Below are positions 56,401-64,000 of a stretch of DNA of 64,000 nucleotides, piece after piece. Position 1 is the first letter of the stretch, and each line of letters starts with the position of its first letter. The notes below the pieces were generated by a model, which was not told the origin of the DNA, ran no database searches, and saw nothing but the letters and a program-made list of their open reading frames with translations. This stretch comes from Atrina japonica (lineage: Eukaryota; Mollusca; Bivalvia; Pterioida; Pinnidae): assembly GCA_030159075.1 (NCBI GenBank), contig BROG01000393.1:434001-498000 (forward strand), written 5' to 3'. A program made the translations under genes and the position numbers.

Positions 56401-58195
56401 ACAACTTTTATTAATTTCTGTGCTTTTGAGTTGATTTTTACTGTACGGCATACATCTATACATTGGCATCCAAATGAGGGGCGAACGCCCTTTATGCGTA
56501 GGCCTACTTTTGGATTATTCAGTGTAGACCATGATCGATATGCAACTAATTGTTCCTGGATTTTTTTTTTCATTTTTAAAAAACAGTTAGTCTTTATATT
56601 CATTCATCTGCGTCCATCGTGAAATTATGCGTCTGTACATGGTGTATCACAACATAACCAACACTTTTCTATGGGGTAACTAATACATAACCTGTCTGCC
56701 CTTTACTAAAAGTTACAATAACTGTATCAGCATTGTACCATTACACCTATATTGATTATGTCTTGTTACACAAGTTTGATTTTCAGAATCAAGCATAAAA
56801 CTCAAGCTTGCATAACATTTTATTAGATGTTAAAACACTATTTTCTTACTCATTTTAGATTTGATAACTGACATGTATGTGTTAGACTATACACGTCTCT
56901 GATTTGATATTCCCGAAGGTTACATTTTATGGGGACACATCAATGGCCTGAATGGAGAACCCTACTGATGAGCGATCAATTTTTGCCAGATACCTATTCT
57001 CGCCAACCCATTTTATTTCATCTGATATATTTTAAAGAATATTTTTATTCTGTTCATTTAGCAAGCAGAAAATCACCTTGTCTTCGAAACAAAAAATAAC
57101 TTTGACAGTATGCACTTGTTTGCAAGTTACATGCCAGTGAAAAATTATTGGCGAGAATTTATCGCTGACCAATACTGATTTAACTTCTTTCACTTGAGAC
57201 TGTTCATTTTTACTGTGTCATTTGTGCAAACAGATCAAAACTTAATTTTAAAGGTGTAAATCAAACTATTTGCTACATTTCTTGACAGCACACCTCTATG
57301 AGTAACAACATGAGAATGTCATTACTGTATGTATATATTGACAAACTAAAACGTTCCGACCAAGAATTGATTTATAAAGTCAACGTTTTCAAATCAATCA
57401 AGGTACACTTATATATGTATAGCCTATGTCTACCAAGGTAAATAGGCACGTGTTTACAAACACGACGAGGCTACCGGTAAATCAAATCATAACAGGGATG
57501 ACAAGTCACTTGTCGTAACAAAAGTATTAGATTTTCAGTAATGCATGGAGTCTGTCCGTCCTGTACAACGTATTTTGGGGAAGTAGATCGTTTTGGTTTC
57601 TAACTAAATCAGGATGTGTCACTTTATCTTGGTAGACCTGCCTATACAAGCCAAGGCCATATTTTTGTCAATTTGACAACTGTAAACAAGTCAGTAAATG
57701 TTGTAATTTATTTGTTCTTTTATCTCATATCAGAGGGAAAAGTACTCAAGATGATTAATATCTGAAATCAATGTGTCTTACTTTAAGTAGATTAGAGGGA
57801 AATGTGACCTATTGTAGACAAAACTCGTCCGTCAGCTGGTCACTCCGCTTGACAGTCCGAAACGGAAGTTTGGTTCATCTCCGGTTTTTTCCATTCCGCA
57901 GTTAAAACTGGGTCACTAAAAGTATACCGATGTAAAAACAAAAAATTATCTCACTATTCGGATACGGTAAATACGGATCCGCTTGTTTTCTTGAGGTCAG
58001 ATGTATTTTGTATCTATGCAAATTTACACTGTCTCAAGACAAGGTATACTTTGGTCTGTCGTCTATTGATTTATTTTCTTGTCCAATGTAGATAAACAAA
58101 CGTACAAAAATAGTATTCTCAGTTACAGTTTCGGTGCGTTATATACAGCAATATTACATTATTTTGGATACACAAAAGCCATAGTCTCAACTGAA

Positions 58196-58291
<96 letters not shown>

Positions 58292-60181
58292 AGAACGGAA
58301 TCTTTTCTAAAATTTAAAGTGATATAAACTGTCACAATGATGATTTTTGTTCCCTGACATATAGTCGAAATTCTGATAAATGGTGTGTTCAAATACATTA
58401 TCAAACAGCTAAAACGTCGTAAAAGATCTTCTTTTCGAAGTTATTTGTTTTATTAAAATTTAAGTTTTCCCGTACCTTAAAAAAATTCAACAGTATTTCC
58501 GTAAGCAATGACCTTTCAGATACACTCTTTCGCCATGCATCAAAGTGCTTCGTGATTCGGTCAGGGGGGCTCTCGTCCCGTATGCGTTAGGTCTATCAGC
58601 AATCTGGACCTTTTATACAATCGGTGTATGTTAAAATTGGCAGATATTTATGTGTTTTTTATTTACTTTTAAAATACAGGATGTTATTTTAATGGAAAGT
58701 GCATGTATTGTGTAAAATAGGTATTTTTTTAAATATCCGAAGAAAATTATGACATTTTACCAATGTTTAATGTTACCATGTATGCTGACATTGACAAAAT
58801 CAAAACAATATAGATTGTGAAAACTAAGCGTACCTCATGTTTTACAATCGTGCCGCCATATGCATGTCCGGTGAAGTTGGGAAGTTTATGATCATATATG
58901 TGTGAAGAATGATAACGCCGAGGATGCGACGAGACGAGTTTAATATATAAATATTACATAATATGGACAGCGATATATAAAGCTAATATTAGCTTTATAT
59001 ATCGCTGATATGGACATGTAAATTTTTTCACCTACGACAGCTAATATCGCTTTAATATTCTCTAGATTGCATCAATCATTTTGAAAGAAGACAAAACACG
59101 AAAATAATACGTGAAACAACAAAAAACAAAAACCAAAAAAAAAAAAAAGAAAGAAAAACGAAAATGAGACCGAAGTCCACATGCACCCATTTCACACTCC
59201 TGGTTTATATTTGACCGGTCTGCTCTTTGATCCGCCTAGAGAGCGTTCGAATCACAACGGGAACCATTGGTTCGATTCCAGATCTATATTTTTAAAATGG
59301 TAGCAACTTTATCTCTTCATCAGTAGCAAAATCTCAGGGTTTAACGGTTGCCGGCTTGCCCGGGGCAAGTAAATGTTGAAAACGGGCGACAAGATTTCAC
59401 ACGCTCGCCGCATAGTAAATGAAAACTGGTACATCGTACGAAACCTATAAAGCTTAATGTTATCATGTAAAGCTTTGGTAATAATGGCAGATAGAGAGCC
59501 GACACTACAGTAACGCAAAAATCCGTAACATTGGTCAGTATGTTTGACACTTCATCTACGGCTGATGATGTCGCCCGTTATATATCACGGTTGTAAAAAC
59601 TTGACGCCACGTGAAAAAAAACCCGATAAAAACAAATATAATATAATAAGAGTCGTAAACTGTTTTAACGCCACTACATAACAGGGGTGGATCAATGATT
59701 TCAAGAGGGATGCAAGCCTATATTACTTCGCCGAGCAAAGTGAGTTGCAAACATTTTAGTAATTCGTTATTCACTTCCCACAATTAATTAAAAAAGCAAA
59801 GTTTTTACACATTCCTTGCCTTTTGTACAGGCGCAACCCCCCCCACCCCGATAAGTAAACTCTAACACCGTTCCAAGATTTTTTAAACTACAATTTGATA
59901 ACGACGTGAGACAATGCCACCACATCTGTATATCAATATATCTCATGTTCCTGGACATACATCCGTTCAAAGGAAGAACATCGACAATTTCCAGCGATCT
60001 ATCGCTGCTATTTCTGTTTCATACGGATGCGGAACTAGAAAGTTTATTCAGCCGAGACAAAGTTATGTCCTGTAAATTTCCAGTCGGTCGATGAGATTCT
60101 ATATACCACATAACCAGTCTTTATACTTACAGAGCAATCAGCGACATCAGCACGTGACTCTTCTAATTCAGTCAATCTCAT
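44309..60181 (-). CDS. SLC25A44: SLC25A44-like mitochondrial carrier (five coding exons joined)
   Basis: Minus-strand join of 60131-60181, 49008-49179, 46070-46570, 44696-44823 and 44309-44497: 1,041 nt, 346 residues, all GT-AG with matching phases. SLC25A44 is an inner-membrane carrier that imports branched-chain amino acids into mitochondria in vertebrates. Three carrier repeats are visible. Repeat 1 is YPITLITTRLQVQ (the unusual P-x-T form typical of SLC25A44), repeat 2 is TPLDIVSQHLM, and repeat 3 is NPFDLIRTRMQ. Also present are GITGLYRG, GLRGFWQGY, WWTVYDL and the C-terminal SGYESVKRLSLL...NSVRW. It is slightly longer than the vertebrate protein because of the N-terminus and a loop after repeat 2. 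Family assignment is very likely; substrate is by homology only. Exon 1 is the least certain part. Confidence 0.9.
44600..44656. repeat. (GA)n microsatellite in intron 4
   Basis: GA repeat with a few GT/GG interruptions. Confidence 0.9.
44696..44823 (-). CDS. SLC25A44: SLC25A44-like exon 4
   Basis: Encodes LLHNILPESCPRVMVNSIAA... and ends NPFDLIRTRMQ, the third carrier signature, at donor CAG|GTAAGA. Acceptor TTTATTTCAG. 128 nt, entering in phase 1 and leaving in phase 0. Confidence 0.92.
45050..45262. repeat. About 20-bp minisatellite (AGTCACAGCAAGATTTTGTG)
   Basis: Around ten degenerate units with modules AGTCACA and AAGATTT, in intron 3. Confidence 0.85.
45270..46085. repeat. 23-bp minisatellite derived from the exon 3 / 5' splice site junction, about 35 copies
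   Basis: The + strand unit is ACAAATCATAAAC(A/C)TACCTGAT with one more base. In gene sense each unit reads TATGATTTGT, (T/C)ATCAG, then GTA(G/T)GTT. The last unit is the real exon end and donor at 46070/46069. Distal units are more degenerate. Confidence 0.92.
46070..46570 (-). CDS. SLC25A44: SLC25A44-like exon 3
   Basis: 501 nt between acceptor TTTACCGTTACAG and donor TCATCAG|GTAGGT. Encodes the end of repeat 1 (GTFDGLVQVLKSEGITGLYR) and helices 2-4, with TPLDIVSQHLM (second signature) and GLRGFWQGYSAA, ending WWTVYDLSS. The donor is the first of a long tandem series of near-identical donors. Confidence 0.92.
46690..47545. repeat. About 17-20-bp degenerate array (CATGAGACC(C/G)TCAATA)
   Basis: More than 35 units in intron 2. 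The last ten (47380-47545) are near identical, while the rest carry many indels. Confidence 0.9.
47610..48783. mobile_element. Non-autonomous pogo/Tigger (jerky)-like DNA transposon, about 1.17 kb
   Basis: The left end CAGTCTAACGCCGATTATCC is mirrored at the right end (complement CAGTCTAACG, then after a 14-bp insertion GCCGATTATCCAG). TA precedes the left end; the right flank is CA. No transposase frame. Confidence 0.65.
49008..49179 (-). CDS. SLC25A44: SLC25A44-like exon 2
   Basis: 172 nt from acceptor TATTGTTACAG to donor AAAGAG|GTCAGT. Encodes NKMTATSEKVKSGQQRVVEL, then MMDMMKYYPLVV and the first carrier signature YPITLITTRLQVQR. If the upstream exon 1 is not used, translation could start at the ATG at 49173, giving 327 residues. 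Confidence 0.9.
49340..49420 (+). repeat. Short tandem duplication in intron 1
   Basis: AAAGGTCAACTCCAGTATAA occurs at 49337 and 49398, about 60 bp apart. Confidence 0.7.
49744..50460 (-). repeat. About 60-66-bp minisatellite, forward block
   Basis: Units AACAAGAA(T/C)TCTGTTAG(T/C), CCCTGTACTTGAAACA with a variable tail. First three 66-bp copies, then an alternating dimer of about 120 bp (TACTTGAAACACATG type and TAACTGAAACATATC type). Confidence 0.9.
50461..50640 (+). repeat. Same minisatellite in inverted orientation
   Basis: ACAATACTGGTGCCATACA, CATACATGTGCTTCAAGTAC and AGGGACTAACAGAA are the complement of the preceding units. Three copies. Confidence 0.9.
50661..50811. mobile_element. 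Small inverted-repeat DNA element (MITE), about 150 bp
   Basis: The left end CTGGGCCTGGCACCATAAAA and the complement of the right end CTGGGTCCGGCGCCATAAAA match. Similarity extends over about 60 bp inward, so nearly the whole element can fold as a hairpin. Confidence 0.75.
50815..51675. other. Intron 1 of SLC25A44-like gene, nothing recognised
   Basis: AT-rich, no recognisable element. Confidence 0.3.
51680..51795 (+). repeat. Interspersed repeat family, copy 3
   Basis: CAACCCCTGAAAATATTC, TTAGACCAGTCCAAATGTGT and CTTTTGGGGTGAGTAAGT, the last part tandemly duplicated. Family of 30563. Confidence 0.55.
52218..52495 (+). mobile_element. tRNA-derived SINE, longer copy
   Basis: CGGCCTGGCTCAGTCGGTAG (A-box region), GAGTTCGCGTCC (mutated B-box), body GGTGTCGGCACGTTAAAGAA and tail GGGACGTTAAACAACAATAA with (CAAA)n. 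AATTTCTAAAA on the left and AATTTTTAAAA on the right may be the target duplication. Same family as 20437. Confidence 0.82.
52500..53520. other. Intron 1 of SLC25A44-like gene, no supported gene
   Basis: An open frame of 105 codons at 53204-53521 has no recognisable features. A reverse remnant of the 30563 repeat family lies at 52690-52755. Confidence 0.3.
53522..54345. repeat. About 60-66-bp minisatellite, about 13 copies
   Basis: ATAAACAGATATCAGCTAAA, GAC(C/T)GCCTTGCTCAGGAGAC and CAACCCACCATTAAAACC modules. The proximal half (53522-53940) is full of small deletions. Confidence 0.88.
54640..54965 (+). repeat. Diverged duplicate, unit 1
   Basis: ACCTTGAGTAGTTGCTTCCT, GTAAAGTTTCATCAAAATCC and AATGAATGCATTGTAGTGAA match unit 2 at 55030-55345 in the same order. 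Confidence 0.6.
55030..55345 (+). repeat. Diverged duplicate, unit 2
   Basis: ACCTTGAGTACTTGTTTGCA, GTAAAGTTTTGTCAAAATTC and AATGAATACATTGAAGTGAA. Either an old tandem duplication or two copies of one dispersed repeat. Confidence 0.6.
55350..56080. other. Intron 1 of SLC25A44-like gene, nothing recognised
   Basis: AT-rich, no recognisable element. Confidence 0.3.
56081..56101. repeat. Poly-G run
   Basis: About 20 consecutive G residues. Homopolymer length is likely to be unreliable in the assembly. Confidence 0.85.
56105..58150. other. Intron 1 of SLC25A44-like gene, no supported gene
   Basis: Near 57835-57905 the sequence is less AT-rich, with ACGGAAGT and CCGGAG motifs on opposite strands. 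It could be an alternative promoter of the minus-strand gene, but the evidence is weak. Confidence 0.25.
58203..58289. repeat. (CT)n microsatellite
   Basis: About 86 bp of pure CT, preceded by CCATAGTCTCAACTGAACCC, a motif that also borders the GA tract at 62215-62240 in reverse. Confidence 0.95.
58295..58960. other. Intron 1 of SLC25A44-like gene, nothing recognised
   Basis: No feature was seen. Confidence 0.3.
58969..59006. repeat. Perfect 38-bp palindrome flanked by 8-bp direct repeats
   Basis: AGCGATATATAAAGCTAAT is followed immediately by its exact complement. ATATGGAC occurs directly before (58961-58968) and, after one base, directly after (59008-59015). Confidence 0.85.
59215..59290 (+). 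other. tRNA-like remnant
   Basis: CGCCTAGAGAGCGTTCGAAT followed by CCATTGGTTCGATTCCAGAT gives a good B-box and a poor A-box. No full cloverleaf is visible; probably a SINE relic. Confidence 0.3.
60131..60181 (-). CDS. SLC25A44: Candidate first coding exon of the SLC25A44-like gene
   Basis: The minus strand reads MRLTELEESRADVADCS, then a strong donor TCT|GTAAGT. The 51-nt coding part leaves in phase 0 and joins exon 2 (NKMTATSEK...) in frame, which would not be expected by chance for every candidate. Upstream on the same strand lie CCAAT-type boxes. The alternative is that translation starts in exon 2. Confidence 0.5.
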
Positions 60182-60390
60182 TTTGCCACAATCACGAATC
60201 CTTCTGTAGTTGCTTCTCCATCTCTTGACCCCTCTTTCTTTCTTACTGTTTGTCTCCAGCGATTGTACACGTTTTGATGTCCAATTTGCCCTTTCCCATT
60301 GGATCCTAGCTTACGCAGATGTTGCCATTTCCCCTCCCGACGATGTGACCAATGTTGTTCCATTTTCATTTGATTTTGAATCATGTTTCT
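60182..60390 (-). promoter_or_regulatory. Candidate promoter / 5' UTR of the SLC25A44-like gene
   Basis: The minus strand has GATCCAATGGGAAAGGGC (CCAAT box), ACATTGGTCACATCG (inverted CCAAT) and the GC-richer block GTCGGGAGGGGAAATGGC within 120 bp of the candidate exon. No TATA box, in line with a housekeeping carrier. Transcription start not defined. Confidence 0.4.
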
Positions 60391-60392
60391 TT

Positions 60393-60640
60393 ACTGATCT
60401 TCTTCATCTGTTATTTCTTCTATCCCCGCCTTTCTAACCCCCTATAGCCATTACATATAAAATTCTTCCCGGGTACGTGAACCTGGGGAATGCACATTTT
60501 TTTTGCCTGATTCTGACATATAGGTACTGTGATCTGATTAATTAAAGCTTCTTTAAGCATGGTAAAATGATCATCAATCACCCGTTTCTCATATGAGTTG
60601 TATCATTGAATGTATCATCTCTCAACTGAGACGATCGAGG
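60393..60640. repeat. Direct repeat unit 1 (about 240 bp) next to the GA-rich block
   Basis: GATCTTCTTCATCTGTTATT, TTCTTCCCGGGTACGTGAAC and TAAGCATGGTAAAATGATCA match 61865-62090 at more than 90 percent. Most differences are one-base indels. Confidence 0.85.
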
Positions 60641-61862
60641 AGAGTGGAGAGAGGGGGAGAGAGCGAGAGAGACGATGAGGTGGGAGCGAGTGAGAGAGGA
60701 GAATGAGACGGATAGAGGACGACGAGTCCTTGGAGATGAAGAGTGAGAGGGAGGAGAGGGACGTGTAGGCGGGAGGGTTCCTGCTGGCGGAGCCGCGGGC
60801 TGGGGAGCAGAACGGGACATGGAGAAGTGGATGTTGGGGGTGGTGCCTTTGTATGGGACTGGTGGGGCCCCCGAGATTGGGGAGGGTTTGGGGGGCGCGA
60901 GGGAGCGAGGCGTAACCAGGTGCGAAGTGAGAGAATATTGGTTGAAGTAGACGTAGGTGATGGGGTGAGGAGGAGATGGGAATTTGTATTTGAGATGTGG
61001 TTGGATGAGACGAGGAAGAGACGGAGTTCCTCGGGAGAGAGACGACTTCGACGAGATTGGGTGGGGACGCCCGCTCAGGGCTGTCGGGAGCTTCTCGCAG
61101 GGTTGGAGATGGAGTCAGACTGGGATTTGTGGGGGGGCAGTGTGTGGGTGGCGGGGGTCCGATAGGCGGATTGGGATGAGATCGGTGTGGTGAGAGGAGA
61201 GTGTGATGGGAGAAGGATTGCGGAGGGGTGGAACGTGTTTAGGCCCGGTCGGGATGGAGGAGAGCCAGTGACGTTTTTATAAAGGTATTTGGATGCTGGT
61301 GTAACCCCCAGTACGTTCGGCGGGCCGGGCCGCGCGTAGGAAGAGGTGGGAGTGCGGAAGTTGGGGAGTGTGGACCGCTAGATGTTGGTTAGGTCAGAAG
61401 GGACTAACTGTGGAGGGGAGTGAGGGCGCTAAGAGAGACGCCTGTGTGGGAAGGACGGATTGGTGGGGATGGATGTAGAACGTGTGGGGTGAGGGGGGGA
61501 TGGGGGAGGATTGTCAGGAGTGCGATAGGATCGGACTTGGCATATGTGTTATGGTTCAGGGGAGAGGGGGGTGTTTTAGGAGTGAGACCAGAGAGGTGGA
61601 TGTCACTGGTGATGATAGAGGGCGGGTGTGCGGCTGGTTATGGTTGGAGGAGCGGGGTGCGGGGAGGGATGGGTGGCGGGAACAGGACCGGGGCAGAGAG
61701 AGAGATGGATGTGAGGGGGGCGGATGTGATTGGAGAGAGAGTTGAGTGATGACAAGAGAGTATCCTCGGGAGGTCGGCTGCGGTCCGACGAGAGAAGACG
61801 GCACGGCGGGAACCCTTGAGTTGGAGAGAAGGGGGAGGTGCGTGTCACGAGAGTGGATGATG
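60641..61862. other. G-rich, purine-rich block of about 1.2 kb, probably a corrupted GA microsatellite
   Basis: It opens as (GA)n with increasing interruptions and becomes GGG/GAG-rich with scattered CG, unlike any other part of the window. Open frames appear only because stop codons are rare in G-rich sequence. No family features. Confidence 0.6.
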
Positions 61863-61864
61863 GT

Positions 61865-62218
<354 letters not shown>

Positions 62219-62579
62219 TTCAGTTGAGACTATGGTTTTGGTGTTTGGCTCAGGTGTGTCAAAAAGACATGTAGGCCTATACTCATCTTGATTATTGTAA
62301 AATTATTTAATTAAACATGTAATATTTGATTGCCTGTGTTCTGAAGATTAATATAGATATAAGCACCATAGTAGAAATAGAGTTCTATTTTCATGGTTCT
62401 CCATTTAGTGTCGCCAACAAAATGCTGTATACCCTTCTCCGTAAATGTTCGGATATTAATGTACGGGTCTATTTCTTACCCTCATTGAGTTAGTTCGTGA
62501 TACATAGTAAAAGAAACATAAATTTTTATTTTCGTTTAAAACTTTAATGATATTTTCTAACTGAAGATTGGAAGGTTTT

Positions 62580-62657
62580 ACAGATGTTGACGGAAGTCAA
62601 TCCTAGAGAGCGTCAAACAACACGTGATGTCATCAGAGATAGAAATGGCGACTGAAG
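62580..62657 (+). promoter_or_regulatory. Possible promoter and short first coding exon of a further + strand gene
   Basis: CACGTGATGTCATC (E-box followed by CRE-like site) lies 10 bp before ATGGCGACTGAAG and a weak donor GTTGGT. The rest of such a gene would lie outside the window. Only context-type evidence. Confidence 0.22.
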
Positions 62658-62664
62658 GTTGGTA

Positions 62665-63645
62665 TAATGGTTCAAAGTACATATAAGCTTTCGGTTTTTG
62701 TGTCACACGTGATGGGCAAATATCTATAGGTTAATTTGAGCTCATCTTTTATTAGATAAAAACGTAAAAATGATACTGTCATTTGTAACACAGGTTTTAT
62801 TATCACATTAAATGATAAATTGACTTAACTTTTCTAAAGGCTAAACTGTAAGTGTAACTGTAAGAGGACGAAAGGGGGGTGGTGGTGGTGTTAAGTTGAA
62901 AATTGTCAGTCTTGAATATTTTTCTATCGTTTGTAAATCTGTAAATTATATTTTCAAGGCCCATTAATGCATAGTCAAGACATTTGATGAAAGCTTCTAA
63001 AGAAAGTTTGAAATATATAAATTATTTATAAACTGGTAACATAAGTCAGTAAGGGATTATAGTCAAAACAGCCCAACTCCAATACAGCCCATACCAAAAT
63101 GGACCAACTTTTCTCTTTATCTCTTTAATGTTGTAATATATATATTTTTAATTATCATATAGTCTAGATCTATGTATGTATGTTTCAGCAATATATGATT
63201 TAAAACATTCAGTAGATCTAGATATTTGAGACCTTTGTCTCACTCTCAATCAAGGATGGGTAAATCATCTTGAAGCTTCATTTTAGCAATTATACAAAGC
63301 CTAACACATAGCTGGTTTTAGTTTGTCAATTATATTATGTAGCAAAATAATACATCTGTTTATATACCGTAATCATTATGTTTTAATTTCAAGTTATTGT
63401 TGTTTTTTTTCACTTAATCATGGTATAATTCTGTGGTAATTCACACACGTGAATACCCCCTCCAGGGTGGTACTTAAGTGAGACCAGAGGAGACCAAATA
63501 CAGTGAAATATATTAAGTCACTGGAATTAAATACTAAATTTCACATCCTTTCATGTAATTATTATTATCATTGTCATTTTGTTCTTTTCATTCCATATTG
63601 TAGGTATAATTAGTAGGCTTTTACTGTATTAGGCTACGCTTTATC
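62665..63645. other. Sequence with no recognised feature
   Basis: AT-rich, no recognisable element. Confidence 0.3.
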
Positions 63646-63649
63646 GTAA

Positions 63650-63761
63650 GAATTGGAAATTTTATCTGTAAAACTTAAAATTGAATGTTAAACACCTGAC
63701 GTTTGTCAGACAATCGGATGTTTGACTTTCAATTTTAACTTACAGATGAAATTTCCAATTC
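63650..63761. mobile_element. Palindromic MITE-like element, 112 bp
   Basis: The left arm GAATTGGAAATTTTATCTGT with AAAACTTAAAATTGAATGTT is matched by the complement of the right arm (ACTTTCAATTTTAACTTACA, GATGAAATTTCCAATTC). A spacer of about 20 bp gives a long imperfect hairpin. Confidence 0.75.
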
Positions 63762-63764
63762 CTG

Positions 63765-64000
63765 TTACTGTATATGATTTTATTGAGGTTTGGTTATTGC
63801 ACAAATAAAATTTTAACTTCTGGAAACTACTAAAGTAGGAAATCAAAAGTGGGTCAACTTTCAGAAAACATCAGTACTTGTATTACTTAAAAATCTATGA
63901 GTAGTCCAGTCGTATATTAGGTCCACCGTACAAGAACAGGACAAATACCGAATAAGGAACGCACAAGTAATGAACAAAACAAACACCAGCGCATTACTAC
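63765..64000. other. Window end, nothing recognised
   Basis: No feature was seen. Confidence 0.3.

Overview
This is eukaryotic DNA, most likely from a marine bivalve or other mollusc. It is AT-rich and intron-rich, and dense in TA, GA and CT microsatellites and in minisatellites. It also carries tRNA-derived SINEs of the molluscan type, Penelope-like reverse transcriptase fragments, small inverted-repeat DNA elements and a LINE tail. The two recognisable genes are animal genes with GT-AG introns, and nothing looks bacterial. The species assignment is inference.

The first gene (408-30167, + strand) is reconstructed here from three exons: 408-590, 19983-20349 and 23689-30167. It encodes a secreted 2,342-residue protein. 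The N-terminus is a complete AA15-type lytic polysaccharide monooxygenase (LPMO): a signal peptide, His28 as the mature N-terminal copper ligand, His84 as the second ligand, and Tyr197 at the axial position. A dibasic RRKR site at 213-216 follows. After that come about 2,100 residues rich in Gln, Pro, Asn, His and Ser, containing a polyglutamine tract of more than 200 residues and several tandem peptide repeats. AA15 enzymes oxidatively cleave chitin or cellulose. Such an enzyme attached to a giant disordered tail, with a likely protease site between them, is the most unusual coding feature of the window. Intron 1 (19.4 kb) is packed with repeats, and intron 2 (3.3 kb) holds a SINE with a perfect target-site duplication.

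The region 30.2-44.3 kb lies between the two convergent genes. It contains microsatellites, interspersed repeats, SINE remnants and inverted-repeat DNA elements, one of them a pogo/Tigger-like element sitting in a TA microsatellite. Part of 39.5-44.3 kb may be the long 3' UTR of the second gene.

The second gene (44309-60181, - strand) encodes an SLC25A44-like mitochondrial carrier. Its five coding exons join in frame to give 346 residues. The 5' splice site of exon 3 lies at the edge of a 23-bp tandem array of about 35 units. Each unit copies the exon end plus the splice donor, so the intron begins with a ladder of donor-like sites. The ~11-kb first intron (49180-60130) contains minisatellites, one with an orientation switch, plus a SINE, an inverted-repeat element and a 38-bp perfect palindrome.

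At 60.4-62.2 kb a ~230-bp segment is repeated on both sides of a G-rich, purine-rich block that resembles a corrupted GA microsatellite. This looks like a long-read assembly artefact. The last 1.7 kb may hold the promoter of a further gene on the + strand, but that is weakly supported.
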